NCBI GenBank assembly: GCA_037176725.1
Contig: JAZBRS010000020.1
Location: 98,536,501-98,600,500, forward strand
Length of the DNA: 64,000 nucleotides
From: Posidonia oceanica
Lineage: Eukaryota > Streptophyta > Magnoliopsida > Alismatales > Posidoniaceae
Reading direction: 5' to 3'
This document shows, one piece after another, positions 1 to 11,037 of the stretch (the stretch's first letter is position 1; every line of letters starts with the position of its first letter). Under the pieces are notes generated by a model that saw only the letters and a list, made by a program, of their open reading frames with translations, was not told where the DNA came from and did no database searches. The position numbers and the translations under genes were made by a program.

Positions 1-1834
1 AAAATTGCACTCAGACCCTCCAGTTTTCAAAAAATCTTGCATAAAAGCCCCTAACTTTTCAAAATCTTTGCATTTAGACCCCCACTTTTTCAAAAATTGC
101 ACATAAGTTCCCAAGTTTTCTGAAAAGTCATCCTTAGGTCTTTTCTTGCATTTTTGCATGCATTGCACTCATGCATCCTTGCATTTGGCATTCTTGCACA
201 CACTTAAGCATTCTTAACTCGCATTTACATGGGAGGACCTGTTTTGCACACCCCTAGGACCTCCTGTACACCTAGATCCATCTTTCTCCCCTGTTCTGGC
301 CCCTCTGCCTTGAAGCTGGGATATCTTTTGATCTGGCCGTTGGATCTTCTCAACCAAGCTACCTGGACAACCCCGGCGGAGCGCTCTTCAGCATGGACCA
401 AGCATTTCTCAGATCAGGCTTCAGATTTCGAAGGTAAGTCCTCCTAAACCCCTGCACAGCATTCATTTGCACCCCATTTGCATTGCAAGCATTGTTTTTG
501 CTTTCTGGTTTCTCGAGCATGTAGAATAGGACTCCCTCTTCCTATCTATCAACTTTGTCTCCTCTTTTCGCGTACTCCCAGTGCCTTGTGTTGCGTTTCC
601 CCTGGATTCACTACTAATTGCGACTTTCTTCCCCCTTTTCCACGATCCGATCGCACCGCGTGCTTTCGGCAGCGTGCGAGACACATCGTGGGACACTTTG
701 GTGGGAAACAGTCACAAAACAGTGGTAATCCCTCCACTTGCTTCTCTTCCCCTTTGTAGGTCTTCACACCTACTCTGCGCGGTCCTTAAACAGTGTCTGT
801 TCTCACACACGCACCGCTTGCCTCCCCCTTGCTTCTCTTGCTCTTCCTTCTCGCATTTGCATCTGTATGGCTTTATCGATGTTTTATTTCGCCTGCTTTG
901 GCACCGTTTGCGTGCCCGCTTTCTTTTTGGCACCTTTTTGCATGCCCGCTTTGCTTTTGGCACCGTTTTGCGCACCCACCCTGTCTTTGGCACTGTTTTG
1001 CGTGCCCGCTCCTGTTTCTCACACTGTTTTGCATGCAGCTCCGTTTTCTGCACCATTTCACGTGCCAATCTTGTTTTCATGCACCATTTCGTGTGTCGCT
1101 CTCGTTTCTTGCGTCGTTTTGCGTGTTTTATGCTATTTTCTCATGCATGTCGCTCGCACTGCTTGGTTTTACCGCCATTTTGCTTTTTTGCTTGCATCTA
1201 CATATAGGGCAGTGATGCTTACCGCCTGGAGTTCTCACGAGCCAGGTTTCGCCCGGTTCGGAACACAGACAGCGTTGCTGAGCACTTAGACTATACGTTT
1301 ACTTCCCTGCATCGCATCCCACCACTTAGAGCACACCTTTGAGCATTCATTCAGGCATTCATTGGCATTTAGGCATTCAAACCTGTATTTTCCTGCGTAT
1401 GCGAGTGTAAGCCTAGAGAGACCGATTCTCGGGCGTGTCGGGGGTGCCTAACACCTTCCCCACACGTAACAGGAGTCCTTGCCCTGTCTTTTGGGCCGCA
1501 ATGACCATATTGCCCTTATCCTAGGCATGAGTCATATCATTTGCATTCATTTGCATTTGTTTTCTTTTGCATTGCTTTGCATTGCATCTTTTGCTTGGTT
1601 TTGCGTATTAACTCACGTATTTCCCTCGATTTTCCTTGTCTCCCGATAATAGACACGGTGGCGACTCTGAATTGTCTTATCTTCTTCTTTTCATATCTTT
1701 TCTCCTCTGTTTTAAGTATTTTCGAGTTGAGCCCTCCTCCTTGGACTTAGCCGCTTATAGTGAGCCTGATTCTGATCGGTGCACGCGAGCTTCTGGTAGT
1801 GTGTATGGACGATCTGAACACCGGGATTACTACA
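1..1834 (+). mobile_element. LTR F, 3' portion of an Ogre-like LTR
   Basis: This is the 3' part of a long LTR that begins before the window. It ends in ATTACTACA at 1826-1834, the same terminus seen at 2784, 23339 and 38385. It carries the blocks shared by all LTRs here: repeated GCATTT-rich units, a TTTTGCGTGCCCGC series (about 900-1150), the GTGATGCTTACYGCCTGGAGTT block (about 1212) and the CGATTCTCGGGCGTGTCGG block (about 1425). No primer-binding site follows its end, so the element it belonged to is not here. It looks more diverged from A's two LTRs than those are from each other, so I treat it as a separate insertion. The many open frames in it are compositional. Confidence 0.8.
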
Positions 1835-2784
1835 CATGCTAACCAAAGTAATCTTTAATCAAGCCTCAGATTCTCAAGATAAGTCCATCTGAAGTACAAC
1901 ACAGCACCATTTGCATTGTTTTGTGTGTCCGCACCTGTTTTGCTTGCATTTGCAATGTTTTACGTGCCTGCATCCTGTTTTGCTTCCATTTGCATTGTTT
2001 TGCGTGCCCGCTCTTGTTTCCCTTCGCCTTTGCACCGTTTGCGTGCCTATTTTCGTTTTTCGCACCGTTTTGCGTATTTACTCCTGTTTTCCTTTGCATG
2101 TCGCTTGCATGTGTATGGTTTTACCGTTGTTTTGTTTTATCGCTTGCATTTGCATTTAGGGTAGTGATGCTTACTACCTAGAGTTCTCACGAACCAAGGT
2201 TCGCCCAATTCGGAACACAGATAGCGCTGCTGAGTACTTAGATTGCACACTTAATTCCTTGCACGCATTTCATCATTTAGAGCATACCTTTGAGCATCTA
2301 ATTAGGCATTCATGTCACTTAGGCATTCAAAGCATGCATTTCCCTGCATATGCGAGTGTAAGCCTAGAATGACCGATTCTCGGGCGTGTCGGGGGTGCCT
2401 AACACCTTCCCCGCACGTAATAGGAGTCCTTGCCCTTTCTCATGGCCCACAATGACCATATTGCCCTTATCCTAGGCACAAGTCACATCATTTGCATCTC
2501 ATTGCATATCATTTCATCTGCCTTGCATCGCAGTGCATCTTTTGCTTGGTTTTGCGTGTTTATTCACGCATTTCCCTGGTTTTCCTTGTCTCCCGACTTA
2601 ATAGACACGATGGCGAATCTGATTTGTCTTATCTTCCTCTTTTCTTTCCTTTTTCCCCTTTTTTAAGTGTTTTCGAGTCAAGTCTTCCTTCTCGGATACA
2701 CCTGCTAATAGTGAACCTGATTCCGATTGATGCACGCGTTCTTTGGCAGCGTGCATGGATGATCCGAACATCGAAATTACTACA
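1835..2784 (+). mobile_element. Element A 5' LTR, truncated at its 5' side
   Basis: Only the last ~950 bp of the LTR remain. They match 22390-23339 of A's 3' LTR nearly base for base and end in ATTACTACA at 2776-2784, immediately before the PBS. The left edge (about 1835) falls inside LTR sequence and directly abuts the 3' end of LTR F, so about 4.6 kb of this LTR, including its U3, is missing. The element therefore has no promoter of its own at the 5' side. Confidence 0.8.
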
Positions 2785-2785
2785 A

Positions 2786-2805
2786 TGACGACTCTGCTGG
2801 GGATA
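2786..2805 (+). promoter_or_regulatory. Primer-binding site (tRNA-Arg-like)
   Basis: TGACGACTCTGCTGGGGATA starts two bases after the LTR end. With one change (TGG expected, TGA here) it would pair with a tRNA 3' end. From memory, plant tRNA-Arg(ACG) ends in CCCCAGCGGAGTCG before CCA, which leaves one further mismatch. Ogre elements are known to use tRNA-Arg primers. The location is certain; the tRNA identity rests on recall. Confidence 0.75.
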
Positions 2806-4128
2806 CTAGACTCCGACTTTTGTTTTGGTTTTCTCGCTAGCTTTTTTTTGCAGCTTTGCTTGCCTTGTGCCTTTGCACCCTTTGCCTGTTTGTTTTCTCC
2901 CCTGTGTCAATTCCTAGCGAGTCGCATTGTGGCAACTCTGCTTGGGTTTTGCACTTCTTCGCCTGCTTTGCCTTAGCATGCTTTGTTATTTGCTCTGCCT
3001 TGTCTGCTTTGGCTTTCTCGCTTGTTTACATGCTTTATTCTTTGATCTGCTTTTATTTGCTCTACTGCTTACCTGTCTTTACTTACTTTATCTGTTGGCT
3101 CATTATTGCTTTATTTCTTGCGTTATGCATGCCTACATACTTGCTTGGCCACAATACATGCTTTTTGAGTGATGAATACTTCTCTTACACACTTGCTATG
3201 CCACTACACACGCACATGCCCTGTATAAATGCCTTTTGATATGATGAATGTTTCCCTTTCACTATTATGCCCACAAACATTTGCACATGCCATGCACATG
3301 CTTTTTGCAATGATGTCTGTTGTTTGCCTGCTATGCTTGGTTGATTTTCTTCCCCTTTTCGCACATGCCATGTCTAAGATAGTAGAGACTGATTGCTTCT
3401 CCTGTGGCTAACTAAAAATAGCAAGAAAAAAAAGAAGTTCTGGGAACAACTAGAGACCTCAACAAACCGGCACCCCCTTTGAGTTAATAAAACATGCAAG
3501 TAAAAAACTCTAATCATTTGCATAAAGCATCATATAGGGCATGCATCCTCTCATCTGAGTCCACCTATCAGTCTGCGAAGGACGGTCCCGGCCTCTTGTT
3601 CCACTACTTTGGCGTGGCCCAAGTCAGTCGGTCTGTCCCCCATGTCCAGGGGTCGTGTCGGTGCTAGTGGAGGGTACTACCCACGCTTTGGCGGGGTCAG
3701 GGCCACCAACGCACCATCCTGTTATCACAGAACTCTGGCCAGGATTTAGACAGGGGACCTACTTTTTCTGACCTGAGTCGGTGACCCATACACCTGTGAG
3801 TGCCCGAAGTAGGCTGCCTACCAGGATACACTAGATTGGTGAGGGAGAGCATGCTAGTAAGCATACATGTCATTCATGCCACTAATTTAACACATTTGCA
3901 TCTTTCATTCAGTTTCTAATCCCTGTTTGTTTGTGTTTGTGTCAGTAGAGATCAGTAAGCGAGTTCCCTTGCTGGAGCTTGAGTACTGTCCCCTACTGAC
4001 ACTCCTGTTGCGACTTTTGTTCGCTACCATTCCCCTCTAAGCTATCCGCTTTTGCGATGATAGCTCCTCCTAGGACTCATCCTCTTTTCCCTCGTCGCAG
4101 TCCTATCCTCACGCGCTCTCGGTCAGCA
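2806..4128 (+). other. Element A leader (5' UTR) between PBS and gag
   Basis: No gene is seen. The first 600 bases are T-rich; a T-run followed by GCAG ends at 2853, and a TTTGTGTTTGTGTCAG tract ends at 3945. Both look like splice acceptors. Positions about 3360-3850 match, in reverse complement, element E at about 63500-64000, so this leader segment is conserved between elements. It includes a stretch around 3540-3720 about closely spaced CCCACGCTTTGG and GTCGGTGCTAGTG motifs. Confidence 0.6.
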
Positions 4129-6712
4129 ATGGCCCAGTTCATTAGTGAGCCTCTTCTTACTCTTGTGACGGAGGGAGTTTCCACTTCGGCTCCTCCGGTT
4201 CCCCCTTCAGCTCCCTTTGTGCCCCCTGTGATGCCAGGGTTTCCCCCTTAGTGCCTTTGGTATCCCAGTTCGCCCCTCCGGATCCAGTCGCCGAGTCCAT
4301 CTTGGTGACCGTCACTCACGTTCCGGAGACGCCTCTGACCCCTCCTTCTCAAGGATACGTCACTCTTGATGCCCCTTCTGCTGCTGCAGCGACTCTTGCT
4401 GTAGGACCTCTTTCCCCTGGGTAGTCTGTGTCCATGCCACTTGCTTCTCATCCCTCGCCGGCACTGCACTTCAGCGTTCCCGCTGACGGGACGCTTGAGG
4501 CACAGTACCAGCACCTGATGGAGCTCACTCAGAGACTGTAGGGTATGGCTCTATCGATTCGTCCCCCCTTCGTTCTTGCTGCTCCTAAGGTTCCCCTACG
4601 GCCAGTTCCTGCATATCATGCATTTGCCACTACACCTCCGCCTAGACCATCATCTCAGCTGCTCACGGTTCCGACGATGGGGGCACAGTTTCCGCCTCCC
4701 ACAGCACAACACACAGCACTGCATACACCTCCGCCACCTGGTGGCCAGTCCTTTGGGCTGGTTGGAGCACAGTACCCCACTGGCTCACTGTCTGGCACCC
4801 CGCCTGTGCAGCAACTGATGCTCCAGCACACTACACCTTCCACTACACAGCATATCATTTATCCTCCTCCCCTGCATCAGATCCAGAATCCTGCATACAT
4901 CCCATCATACACCATATCAGCGCACGGATACGCCAGCCATCCCGTTGCTCCACCAAGCGACGCTATGGTAGATCTAGAGGAGCACTTAGGTGCGACCCAC
5001 TCGACGTATGTGCTCGCTACCCCTGCCGATCCCTCTCTTGCGACTGCAAATCCAAACCTCATCAATAACAGGATGGACGTCTTGGAGAAGGCACTACGAC
5101 TAGTGTAGGGTACTGAACACCAGACCTACCAGTTCTGGGAGCTCTGCTGCTTTCCAGAGGCAGTACTCCCACCGAAGTTCAAAATTCCGGACTTCGATAA
5201 ATATAATGGTAGGGGCTGTCCCATAACACATCTGAAGGCGTATTACGGTGATCTCGCTCAACTCTAGGATGACGAGAGGTTGCTGATCTGCCTGTTCCAG
5301 AAATGCTTGACCGGGTTGGCACTCAAGTGGTTCACCTCACTTGATATGTCAGCCATCAAGACTTGGAACGACCTCAGTTAGGCGTTCCTAGAACAATATT
5401 CCTTCAACCTCGACTTGGTCCCAAAGCACGCGGACTTGATCGCAACCAAGCAGAATCCCAGTGAGCCATTCGGGAGTACGTCGGCCGCTGGCGCGCCCTT
5501 ACTTTACAAGTTCGAGATAGTCCCTCTGATGAGGAGTCTATTGAGATCATTACCAAGGGGGCGCAGCCATCTCTCGGGGCTCTGCTTAGCATTCAACCTG
5601 TCACTACTTTTGCAGCACTAATCCGAGCTGGAGCGTGCATGGAGAGTTCATTGCGGAGTGGCAACTTCCCCGCTCTCTTTGCGTTCGCTAAGCAGGCCGC
5701 GACCAGCAACAACAGTGCCAACAACAGCACCACCAACAACAACAGTGGTGGCAACAGTAATCGTCCCAAGAAGAAAGATTCTCCGAAGACCGCTGTTGCA
5801 TACGTCGATTCCGCTGCTGTGCCTATTCATCTGGCGTCTCGGCCTGCCCCAGCTCAGATGGTGTATGCTCCTGCACCTAGGAATCCCCCCACACCACAGA
5901 TCACCACCACCGCTCGACCGGTCTATCCCGCCGCACCGGTTCAGTAAGGCCAATACCCAAGGCAAAGACGGCCTCCCACAGAACGGCAGAAGTTCGCCCC
6001 ACTGGTGGAACCGTTGAATGCCATCTTGCCAAAGGTTGCATCGCTCCTGTGATTCCTGGAGGTTCGCTCGCCCCCAAACCCCTTGCCGCATTGGTATAAG
6101 GCGAACCTCTTTTGCAATTTCCATCGAAGCGTCGGGCATTCGACGGACAATTGCTTCACCCTACGGAATGCTATTCAGGACTTGATCGAATCGAGAACGA
6201 TTGTGATCGACACCCACGAGGCATCCACTCCTGCATCTACACATGCATCTGCTCATTCATCAGTTTCTCCTCATCCTAGTATCGTCCGCCAACCTCTACC
6301 ATAGCACTCTTATCCGGGAGGTACGGGAACCTCAGGAATTCACTCTCTTTTCCTTTCTGATCCTACCACGTCTGTGGTAGACCCTTCTGAGCTCATCTCT
6401 GATATCTCTGTGCCCTTTCCTGTCAACCTCTATCTTGCGGCTGTTACCGACTCCGAGTCGGGAGTTCACATGATCCGACCGCATGCCTGGCCGGAGCGCT
6501 CCTTCGCGCCGCCCACTGTGCTTCCTCAGGCTCAATCCCCTGTACACCTCCTAGCTAGGGCCCAGCCTAGATCCCCTGTCCATCTCTTAGGACGGCCTTA
6601 GTTAGGATCCCCTGTACACCTTTTAGGCAGACCTCAGCCTACCCCTGCCTTCCCTCCCCAACAACCTTATCCATCTCCCCATAATCCAATAGGCACCCCT
6701 GCAGTCCCTCCT
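4129..6712 (+). pseudogene. gag: gag of element A (broken)
   Basis: This encodes the structural protein of the retrotransposon particle. The start is placed at 4129 (Met-Ala-Gln) because element E has the same Met-Ala-Gln start in the same GTCAGCAATGG context. The N-terminal third is rich in Pro, Ser and Gln (4150-4990). The gag core follows at about 5110-5460 (FDKYNG, WFTSLD, FLEQY). An Asn-rich stretch lies at 5700-5770. A zinc-knuckle-like C-x2-H-x4-H-x4-C pattern lies at about 6107-6155 (FCNFHRSVGHSTDNC). The frame changes between 4250 and 4545, and again by one missing base near 5470. In-frame TAG codons at 5106, about 5264, about 5380, 6302 and about 6599 sit where E or the consensus has CAG. 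Reading continues into the protease ORF without another frame change, so gag and protease were probably one long ORF ending at 8089. Confidence 0.8.
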
Positions 6713-8089
6713 ATGCTTGCTACACGTGCTCCCGTGGTTATTGATTTAACTCGGGACACCCATCGCGTACCATACGGCTATGCCACAGAAATGTATGCGG
6801 AAGTGACGCGATCGGGGAGGATCTACAGACCCCCAGCACCGGCGGTTAGGCCAAACCATCCAGAACCTACTGTGCCCCAACCCTCTAGCCAACCCGTAGC
6901 AGGCCAGACCTCTAGCCAACCCGTAGCGGGCCAACCCTCAAGCCAGCCCCCTATACCTGTCCCCTTAGAAGTTGCCACTAAAGCCACCCCTCTTACTGCC
7001 AAGAAGAACCAACCCAAGGCTGACATTACCTCTCAGCTTAAGAAGGTTAAAGTCAACATTTCAATTTGGGACCTTACACACTCCTCTTCCGAACACCGCG
7101 AGGCTTTTCTTCGCGTGTTCCAAGTAGCCCATGTGTCCCAGACTATCGAACCTTCAACCTTGGAAAGCATGGTAGGGATGATTGCAGAGCCTCAGATCAT
7201 CTCTTTCATGAGCGATGAACTGCCTCCGGTGGGGATTAATCATAACCAACCCTTGTTCGTCACGGTTCAGTTCAAAAACTTCCACATTCCCCTCACGCTG
7301 GTTGATAACAGGTCAGGCCTTAATGTCTATCCCTTGCGTACTGCAACAAAGCTCGGATTCAAAGCTGAGGATATCACTCCAGCTATAAAGGGAATGACAG
7401 CTTTTGATAATACCCACCATGACGCTCTAGGGATTCTGATTATTCCTCTTACCATTGGCCCGGTCATATTCGATGTAGAATTCTACGTCGTCGACTTGAA
7501 GTCTAATTTTAACTTCCTGCTTGGGCGTCCTTGGCTCCACAAGCATCAGGTCCTCCCCTTGACCCTCCATCGCATGATAAAGTACCGTCGCGGCGACGAT
7601 GTCATTGTCGTCATGGCAGAGAACTTTGAGAAGGAGCGGATCGAGGCAGTCTCCCCCGTCTCTTCACAAACCGTCCCCTTTGACCTCGAAATCTCCGATG
7701 CTTTGTATCACGTTAACCAATGCGAGCCGGTTAACTTCATTCCTGATCTTGAACGCGTCAACTCCTTGGCCGTTCACAGTAACCCCTTCCAAATGATCGA
7801 GAATGTCTGTCACAGGTGGGGTTACATTAAGGGCACACCGCTCGGGCGATACGGCCAGGGGATCGCAGAGCTAATCGTGGTGGAGGAGCAGAGGAAAGTA
7901 GGAGGTCTCGGTTACGAGCCCAAGCCCAACAAAGATGAATGCTTTCAGCTGAAGAATCAGAAGACGGTCATCCCCAGGGACCTCACTAACTTCCCCAATG
8001 CAAGTACTCTAGGTTCAATCGATGGTCAAGCCGCAGTGCCGACAGAAGAATGGGTTTGCATTGAGGACTACTACTCGGATGAGGAGTAG
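6713..8089 (+). CDS. pro: Protease region with G-patch-like segment, element A
   Basis: A 458-residue open stretch forms the 3' end of gag-pro. Residues about 1-110 are Pro/Gln linker containing near-repeats of SSQPVAGQ. The retropepsin domain spans about residues 155-290: a lead-in ELPPVGINHNQPL, the active-site region VDNRSGLNVYP (Asp codon at 7304), then FNFLLGRPWLHKH. The usual D-[ST]-G or D-N-G-S motif reads D-N-R-S here, so the enzyme was probably inactivated. At 7797-7926 follows a Gly-rich segment (WGYIKGTPLGRYGQGI ... GLGY) that fits a G-patch. The ORF ends DYYSDEE-TAG, and element B ends identically, so this stop looks native. The Met at 6713 is not the true start; the frame is open back to a TAG at about 6599. 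Confidence 0.8.
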   Translation: MLATRAPVVIDLTRDTHRVPYGYATEMYAEVTRSGRIYRPPAPAVRPNHPEPTVPQPSSQPVAGQTSSQPVAGQPSSQPPIPVPLEVATKATPLTAKKNQPKADITSQLKKVKVNISIWDLTHSSSEHREAFLRVFQVAHVSQTIEPSTLESMVGMIAEPQIISFMSDELPPVGINHNQPLFVTVQFKNFHIPLTLVDNRSGLNVYPLRTATKLGFKAEDITPAIKGMTAFDNTHHDALGILIIPLTIGPVIFDVEFYVVDLKSNFNFLLGRPWLHKHQVLPLTLHRMIKYRRGDDVIVVMAENFEKERIEAVSPVSSQTVPFDLEISDALYHVNQCEPVNFIPDLERVNSLAVHSNPFQMIENVCHRWGYIKGTPLGRYGQGIAELIVVEEQRKVGGLGYEPKPNKDECFQLKNQKTVIPRDLTNFPNASTLGSIDGQAAVPTEEWVCIEDYYSDEE

Positions 8090-8614
8090 TCTAGCGCAGT
8101 AGAGGCGGCCCAAACCTGTGGCAAAGTTCTGATCAGCACGGAGGCACCTCGGTCGGTTTGTTTGGCTCTACCTTCAACAGATACAGCAGCAAATTTAGCA
8201 GGCCCTATGGCAGGACTGACAAGCTTTCACATTTCTACAGCCACATCAGCATCACAAGCACAAACAGCAACGGCAGCTCAGAAGTCAGGGACACCCCTTC
8301 AGGCACAGTTAGCCAATCTGCCTACGGCCACAGTCACATCAGTACAGCTGTTACCCTCTCTGGAGGGTCAGTCAGCTAGTTTAGCCAACAGCGCGACTCG
8401 GCCCACTTTAGCAGCTGCATCACAGAGAATGCAGCCGGTGCCATCTACTACACATCTTCCTATCGCAAAACAACAACCCTCGTGGTAGGCCCCTATGGCA
8501 TCAAAGGCCACACCCTCATTGTCACTACTAGATGCAGGGGTCCAGTCGAGCAGCACAGCCTCTTAGCCATCGGGTCCTCAGAAGAGCAGCTTTGCCTACC
8601 CTCCAACTATAGCA
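8090..8614 (+). other. Spacer between protease stop and RT reading frame, element A
   Basis: About 520 bases separate the native protease stop from the next ORF. They are rich in CAG/GCA and carry only overlapping low-complexity frames. Ogre elements are known to remove an intron between protease and RT so that both products come from one RNA. I could not fix a convincing donor/acceptor pair by eye. Element B keeps a spacer in the same place (28839-29405). Confidence 0.5.
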
Positions 8615-9403
8615 GTGACTTTGGCAGTGCACCCATCTGCGGCCCCGCTGACCGATCTGTTTGGATCTCTGATCATGAAGCCGCCGCAATCAGGCGTGCT
8701 GGTAGGGCAGACAATGCAAGCATCCAGGGCGGTGGTACATCTAGCAGCCGGGCCAGAGCTAGAGGCCCCCGGCGCCTACTACGTCGACTCACCCTCGGAT
8801 GAGGAGGAAGGAGCGGCGGCAGAGGCCCAGGTCGACTCGTGGATGGGAGACTTAGAGCTACTGTACCAAGAACAGCTCAAGTCGCTAGCAGAGGACCTGG
8901 CAGAGCACCAAACAGCAGGAAGGAAAGGGAAAACCGTGGTTACAGACCCTCTCCCGCAGGAAGACCATGCCTCTATCATGGTCTTAGAAGAAGACTCAGC
9001 AGCGGCAGACTCCACTAAACTGGATGAGCTCATCACTCTGCAACCACAAGGCAGGTCTAGGTGGTTTGTGCAGCACATGCCCCACTCATGCAGTGCAGCA
9101 AGCGGCAGTACCCAGATTAGCCGCTAGTCTGGCATACCCTCCGCAAGTACACTAGAAGACGCAGAGGAGGAAACACTGGCAGTGCAGGCAGCAACTGAGT
9201 CAACAGTCCAGGCAGTAACAAAGCTGAAAGTTGCATCAGTAACAGAGTTATCAGCAGCCTCAGCAGCAGGGCCGTCAACAGCATCATTGACAGAGTCAGC
9301 AGAGTCAATGGCAGAGCGCTTAGCAGAATCAGCCAGGTCAGAGCAGGTAGAGGAAGTTGCCAGGACGGAGTCGCGCACCGAGGATACAAGAACACCCGAG
9401 TAA
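8615..9403 (+). pseudogene. Acidic, Ala/Ser/Glu-rich linker upstream of RT, element A
   Basis: This is the N-terminal extension of the pol frame. It holds GAYYVDSPSDEEEG (about 8777-8818), a Leu-rich acidic helix (LELLYQEQLKSLAEDLAEH) and DELITLQP (about 9022). Element B has the same blocks at 29486-29750 in one frame with its RT, showing that they belong to pol. In A a TAG at 9125 interrupts the frame, and a shift occurs between about 9180 and 9400. The segment 9182-9403 is a low-complexity Thr/Ser/Ala/Glu stretch. No enzymatic domain is recognisable. Confidence 0.6.
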
Positions 9404-9555
9404 GCGTGACCATCCTGAAGCATCACTAGGGCCAAGCAACGGAACTTATACACTCTTTTGATATCACAAACCCCACTTTTGAGAAAAAGATCCTCTCGGA
9501 ACTTATCGCATATGGAGAGGAGGATGATACGGGCGAGGACGAGAATGATGAACCA

Positions 9556-11007
9556 TTGCCCGAGTTCCGGCCCTACGATGACGATCCAGAAGGCCCCAAC
9601 CTCCATGTTGAAGAAGAAACTGAGGTTGTTAATATCGACACAGCTGAAGAAGCTAGAGAGGTCTGTATCAGCGCCCAACTATCATCCCAGGCCAGAGCAG
9701 AGTTCATCGCATTCCTGAAAGAGTATGCGGATGTCTTCGGCTGGAGCTACGAGGACATGGTCGACCTCGATGTCGAGATAGTGGTGCACAACCTGCCCTT
9801 GAATCCAGATGCCAAGCCTGTAAAGCAGAAACTGAGAAGATGGCGACCGCAGTGGCTGCTCATGATCAAAGAAGAGATCATGAAGCAGCACAAAGTCAAT
9901 TTCCTGAAGGTCGTCCTTTATCCTGAGTGGCTTGCGAACATTGTGCCTGTGCCCAAGAAAGATAGCCGAGTCCGGATTTGTATCGACTATAGGGACCTGA
10001 ACAAGGCGAGTCCCAAGGACGATTTCCCATTGCCTCACATTGACGTCCTAGTCGACAATATCGCGGGCCACAAGATGCTTTCCTTCATGGACGGCTTCTC
10101 CTGTTATAACCAGATCAAAATGGCAGAAGAAGACATGGAAAAGACTTCATTCATCACCTCCTGGGGAGTCTTCAGCTACCAAGTTATGCCATTTGGACTG
10201 AAGAATGCCGGCGCAACCTATCAGAGGGCCATGACTGCACTTTTCCACGACCTCATGCACCAAGAAGTGGAGGTATATGTAGATGATATGATTGCTAAAA
10301 CCAAAGAGCCTGAGGATCACCTTGCCTGTTTGAAGAAGCTCTTTAACCACTTGAGAAAGTACAAGCTGCGCCTTAACCCCAGTAAATGTGTATTCGAGGT
10401 ATCTTCTGGCAAACTTATGGGCTACATTGTTAGCCAGAGGGGGATTGAAGTGGACCCAATGAAGGCAAAAACCATCGTGGACATGCCACCCCCTAGGACT
10501 GAAAAGGAGGTCAGGGGCTTGTTAGGGCGTTTACAATATATCAGTCGCTTCATTGCACAGCTTACGCCCATCTGTGAGCCAATATTCAAGCTCCTGAAGA
10601 AGAATGCACAGATCGATTGGAGCAAGGAGTGCCAGGCTACATTCGACAAGATCAAGCAGCTGTTGATCAAGCCTCCTATCTTGGTTCCCCCCATGCCAGG
10701 GAGACCTTTGCTTCTCTACCTTTCTACCACGCAGCATTCCATGGGCGCTGTCTTGGGCCAACATGATGATTCAGATAGAAAGGAGCGCACCATTTATTAC
10801 TTGAGCAAGAAGTTCAACGAATGCGAAGCCAGATACAGTACAATAGAGAAGACCTGCCTATCTCTTGTCTGGGCTGCACAGAAACTAAGGCATTATATGA
10901 TGGCATACCCAGTTCAGCTCTTGTGCCGGCATGATCCTATCAACTTCCTCTTCCAGAAGCCGGCAATGGTGGGCAGATGTGTTAAGTGGCAGGTGCTGCT
11001 GTCTTAG
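9556..11007 (+). CDS. Reverse transcriptase and RNase H, element A
   Basis: A 483-residue open frame copies RNA into cDNA in the particle and degrades the RNA of the hybrid. The pol frame is open upstream of the 9556 Met, so that is not the native start. RT runs from about residue 75 to 330: VPVPKKDSRVRICIDYRDLNKASPKD is split by nothing, then LSFMDGFSCYNQIKM, MPFGLKNAGATYQRAM, and the catalytic YVDD box at 10276-10287 (residues 241-244). RNase H follows (LGQHDDSDRKERTIYYLSKKF ... EKTCLSLVWAAQKLRHYMM), of the Tat/Ogre flavour. The frame closes at a TAG (11005-11007) where element B has a Gln codon, and a second TAG follows at 11029; both read as CAG-to-TAG damage. Apart from these stops the domain is well kept. 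Confidence 0.9.
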   Translation: MPEFRPYDDDPEGPNLHVEEETEVVNIDTAEEAREVCISAQLSSQARAEFIAFLKEYADVFGWSYEDMVDLDVEIVVHNLPLNPDAKPVKQKLRRWRPQWLLMIKEEIMKQHKVNFLKVVLYPEWLANIVPVPKKDSRVRICIDYRDLNKASPKDDFPLPHIDVLVDNIAGHKMLSFMDGFSCYNQIKMAEEDMEKTSFITSWGVFSYQVMPFGLKNAGATYQRAMTALFHDLMHQEVEVYVDDMIAKTKEPEDHLACLKKLFNHLRKYKLRLNPSKCVFEVSSGKLMGYIVSQRGIEVDPMKAKTIVDMPPPRTEKEVRGLLGRLQYISRFIAQLTPICEPIFKLLKKNAQIDWSKECQATFDKIKQLLIKPPILVPPMPGRPLLLYLSTTQHSMGAVLGQHDDSDRKERTIYYLSKKFNECEARYSTIEKTCLSLVWAAQKLRHYMMAYPVQLLCRHDPINFLFQKPAMVGRCVKWQVLLS

Positions 11008-11037
11008 TATGACATCACCTTTGTCACTTAGAAGTCC

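Noticed and set aside
581..1207. Open frames of up to 208 codons rich in Cys, Phe and Ala in LTR F (and equivalents at 1911-2181, 22443-22736, 37504-37955, 50458-50868)
   Set aside because: All arise from the repeated TTTTGCGTGCCCGC-type words of the LTR. They are open in several frames at once and not conserved as protein.
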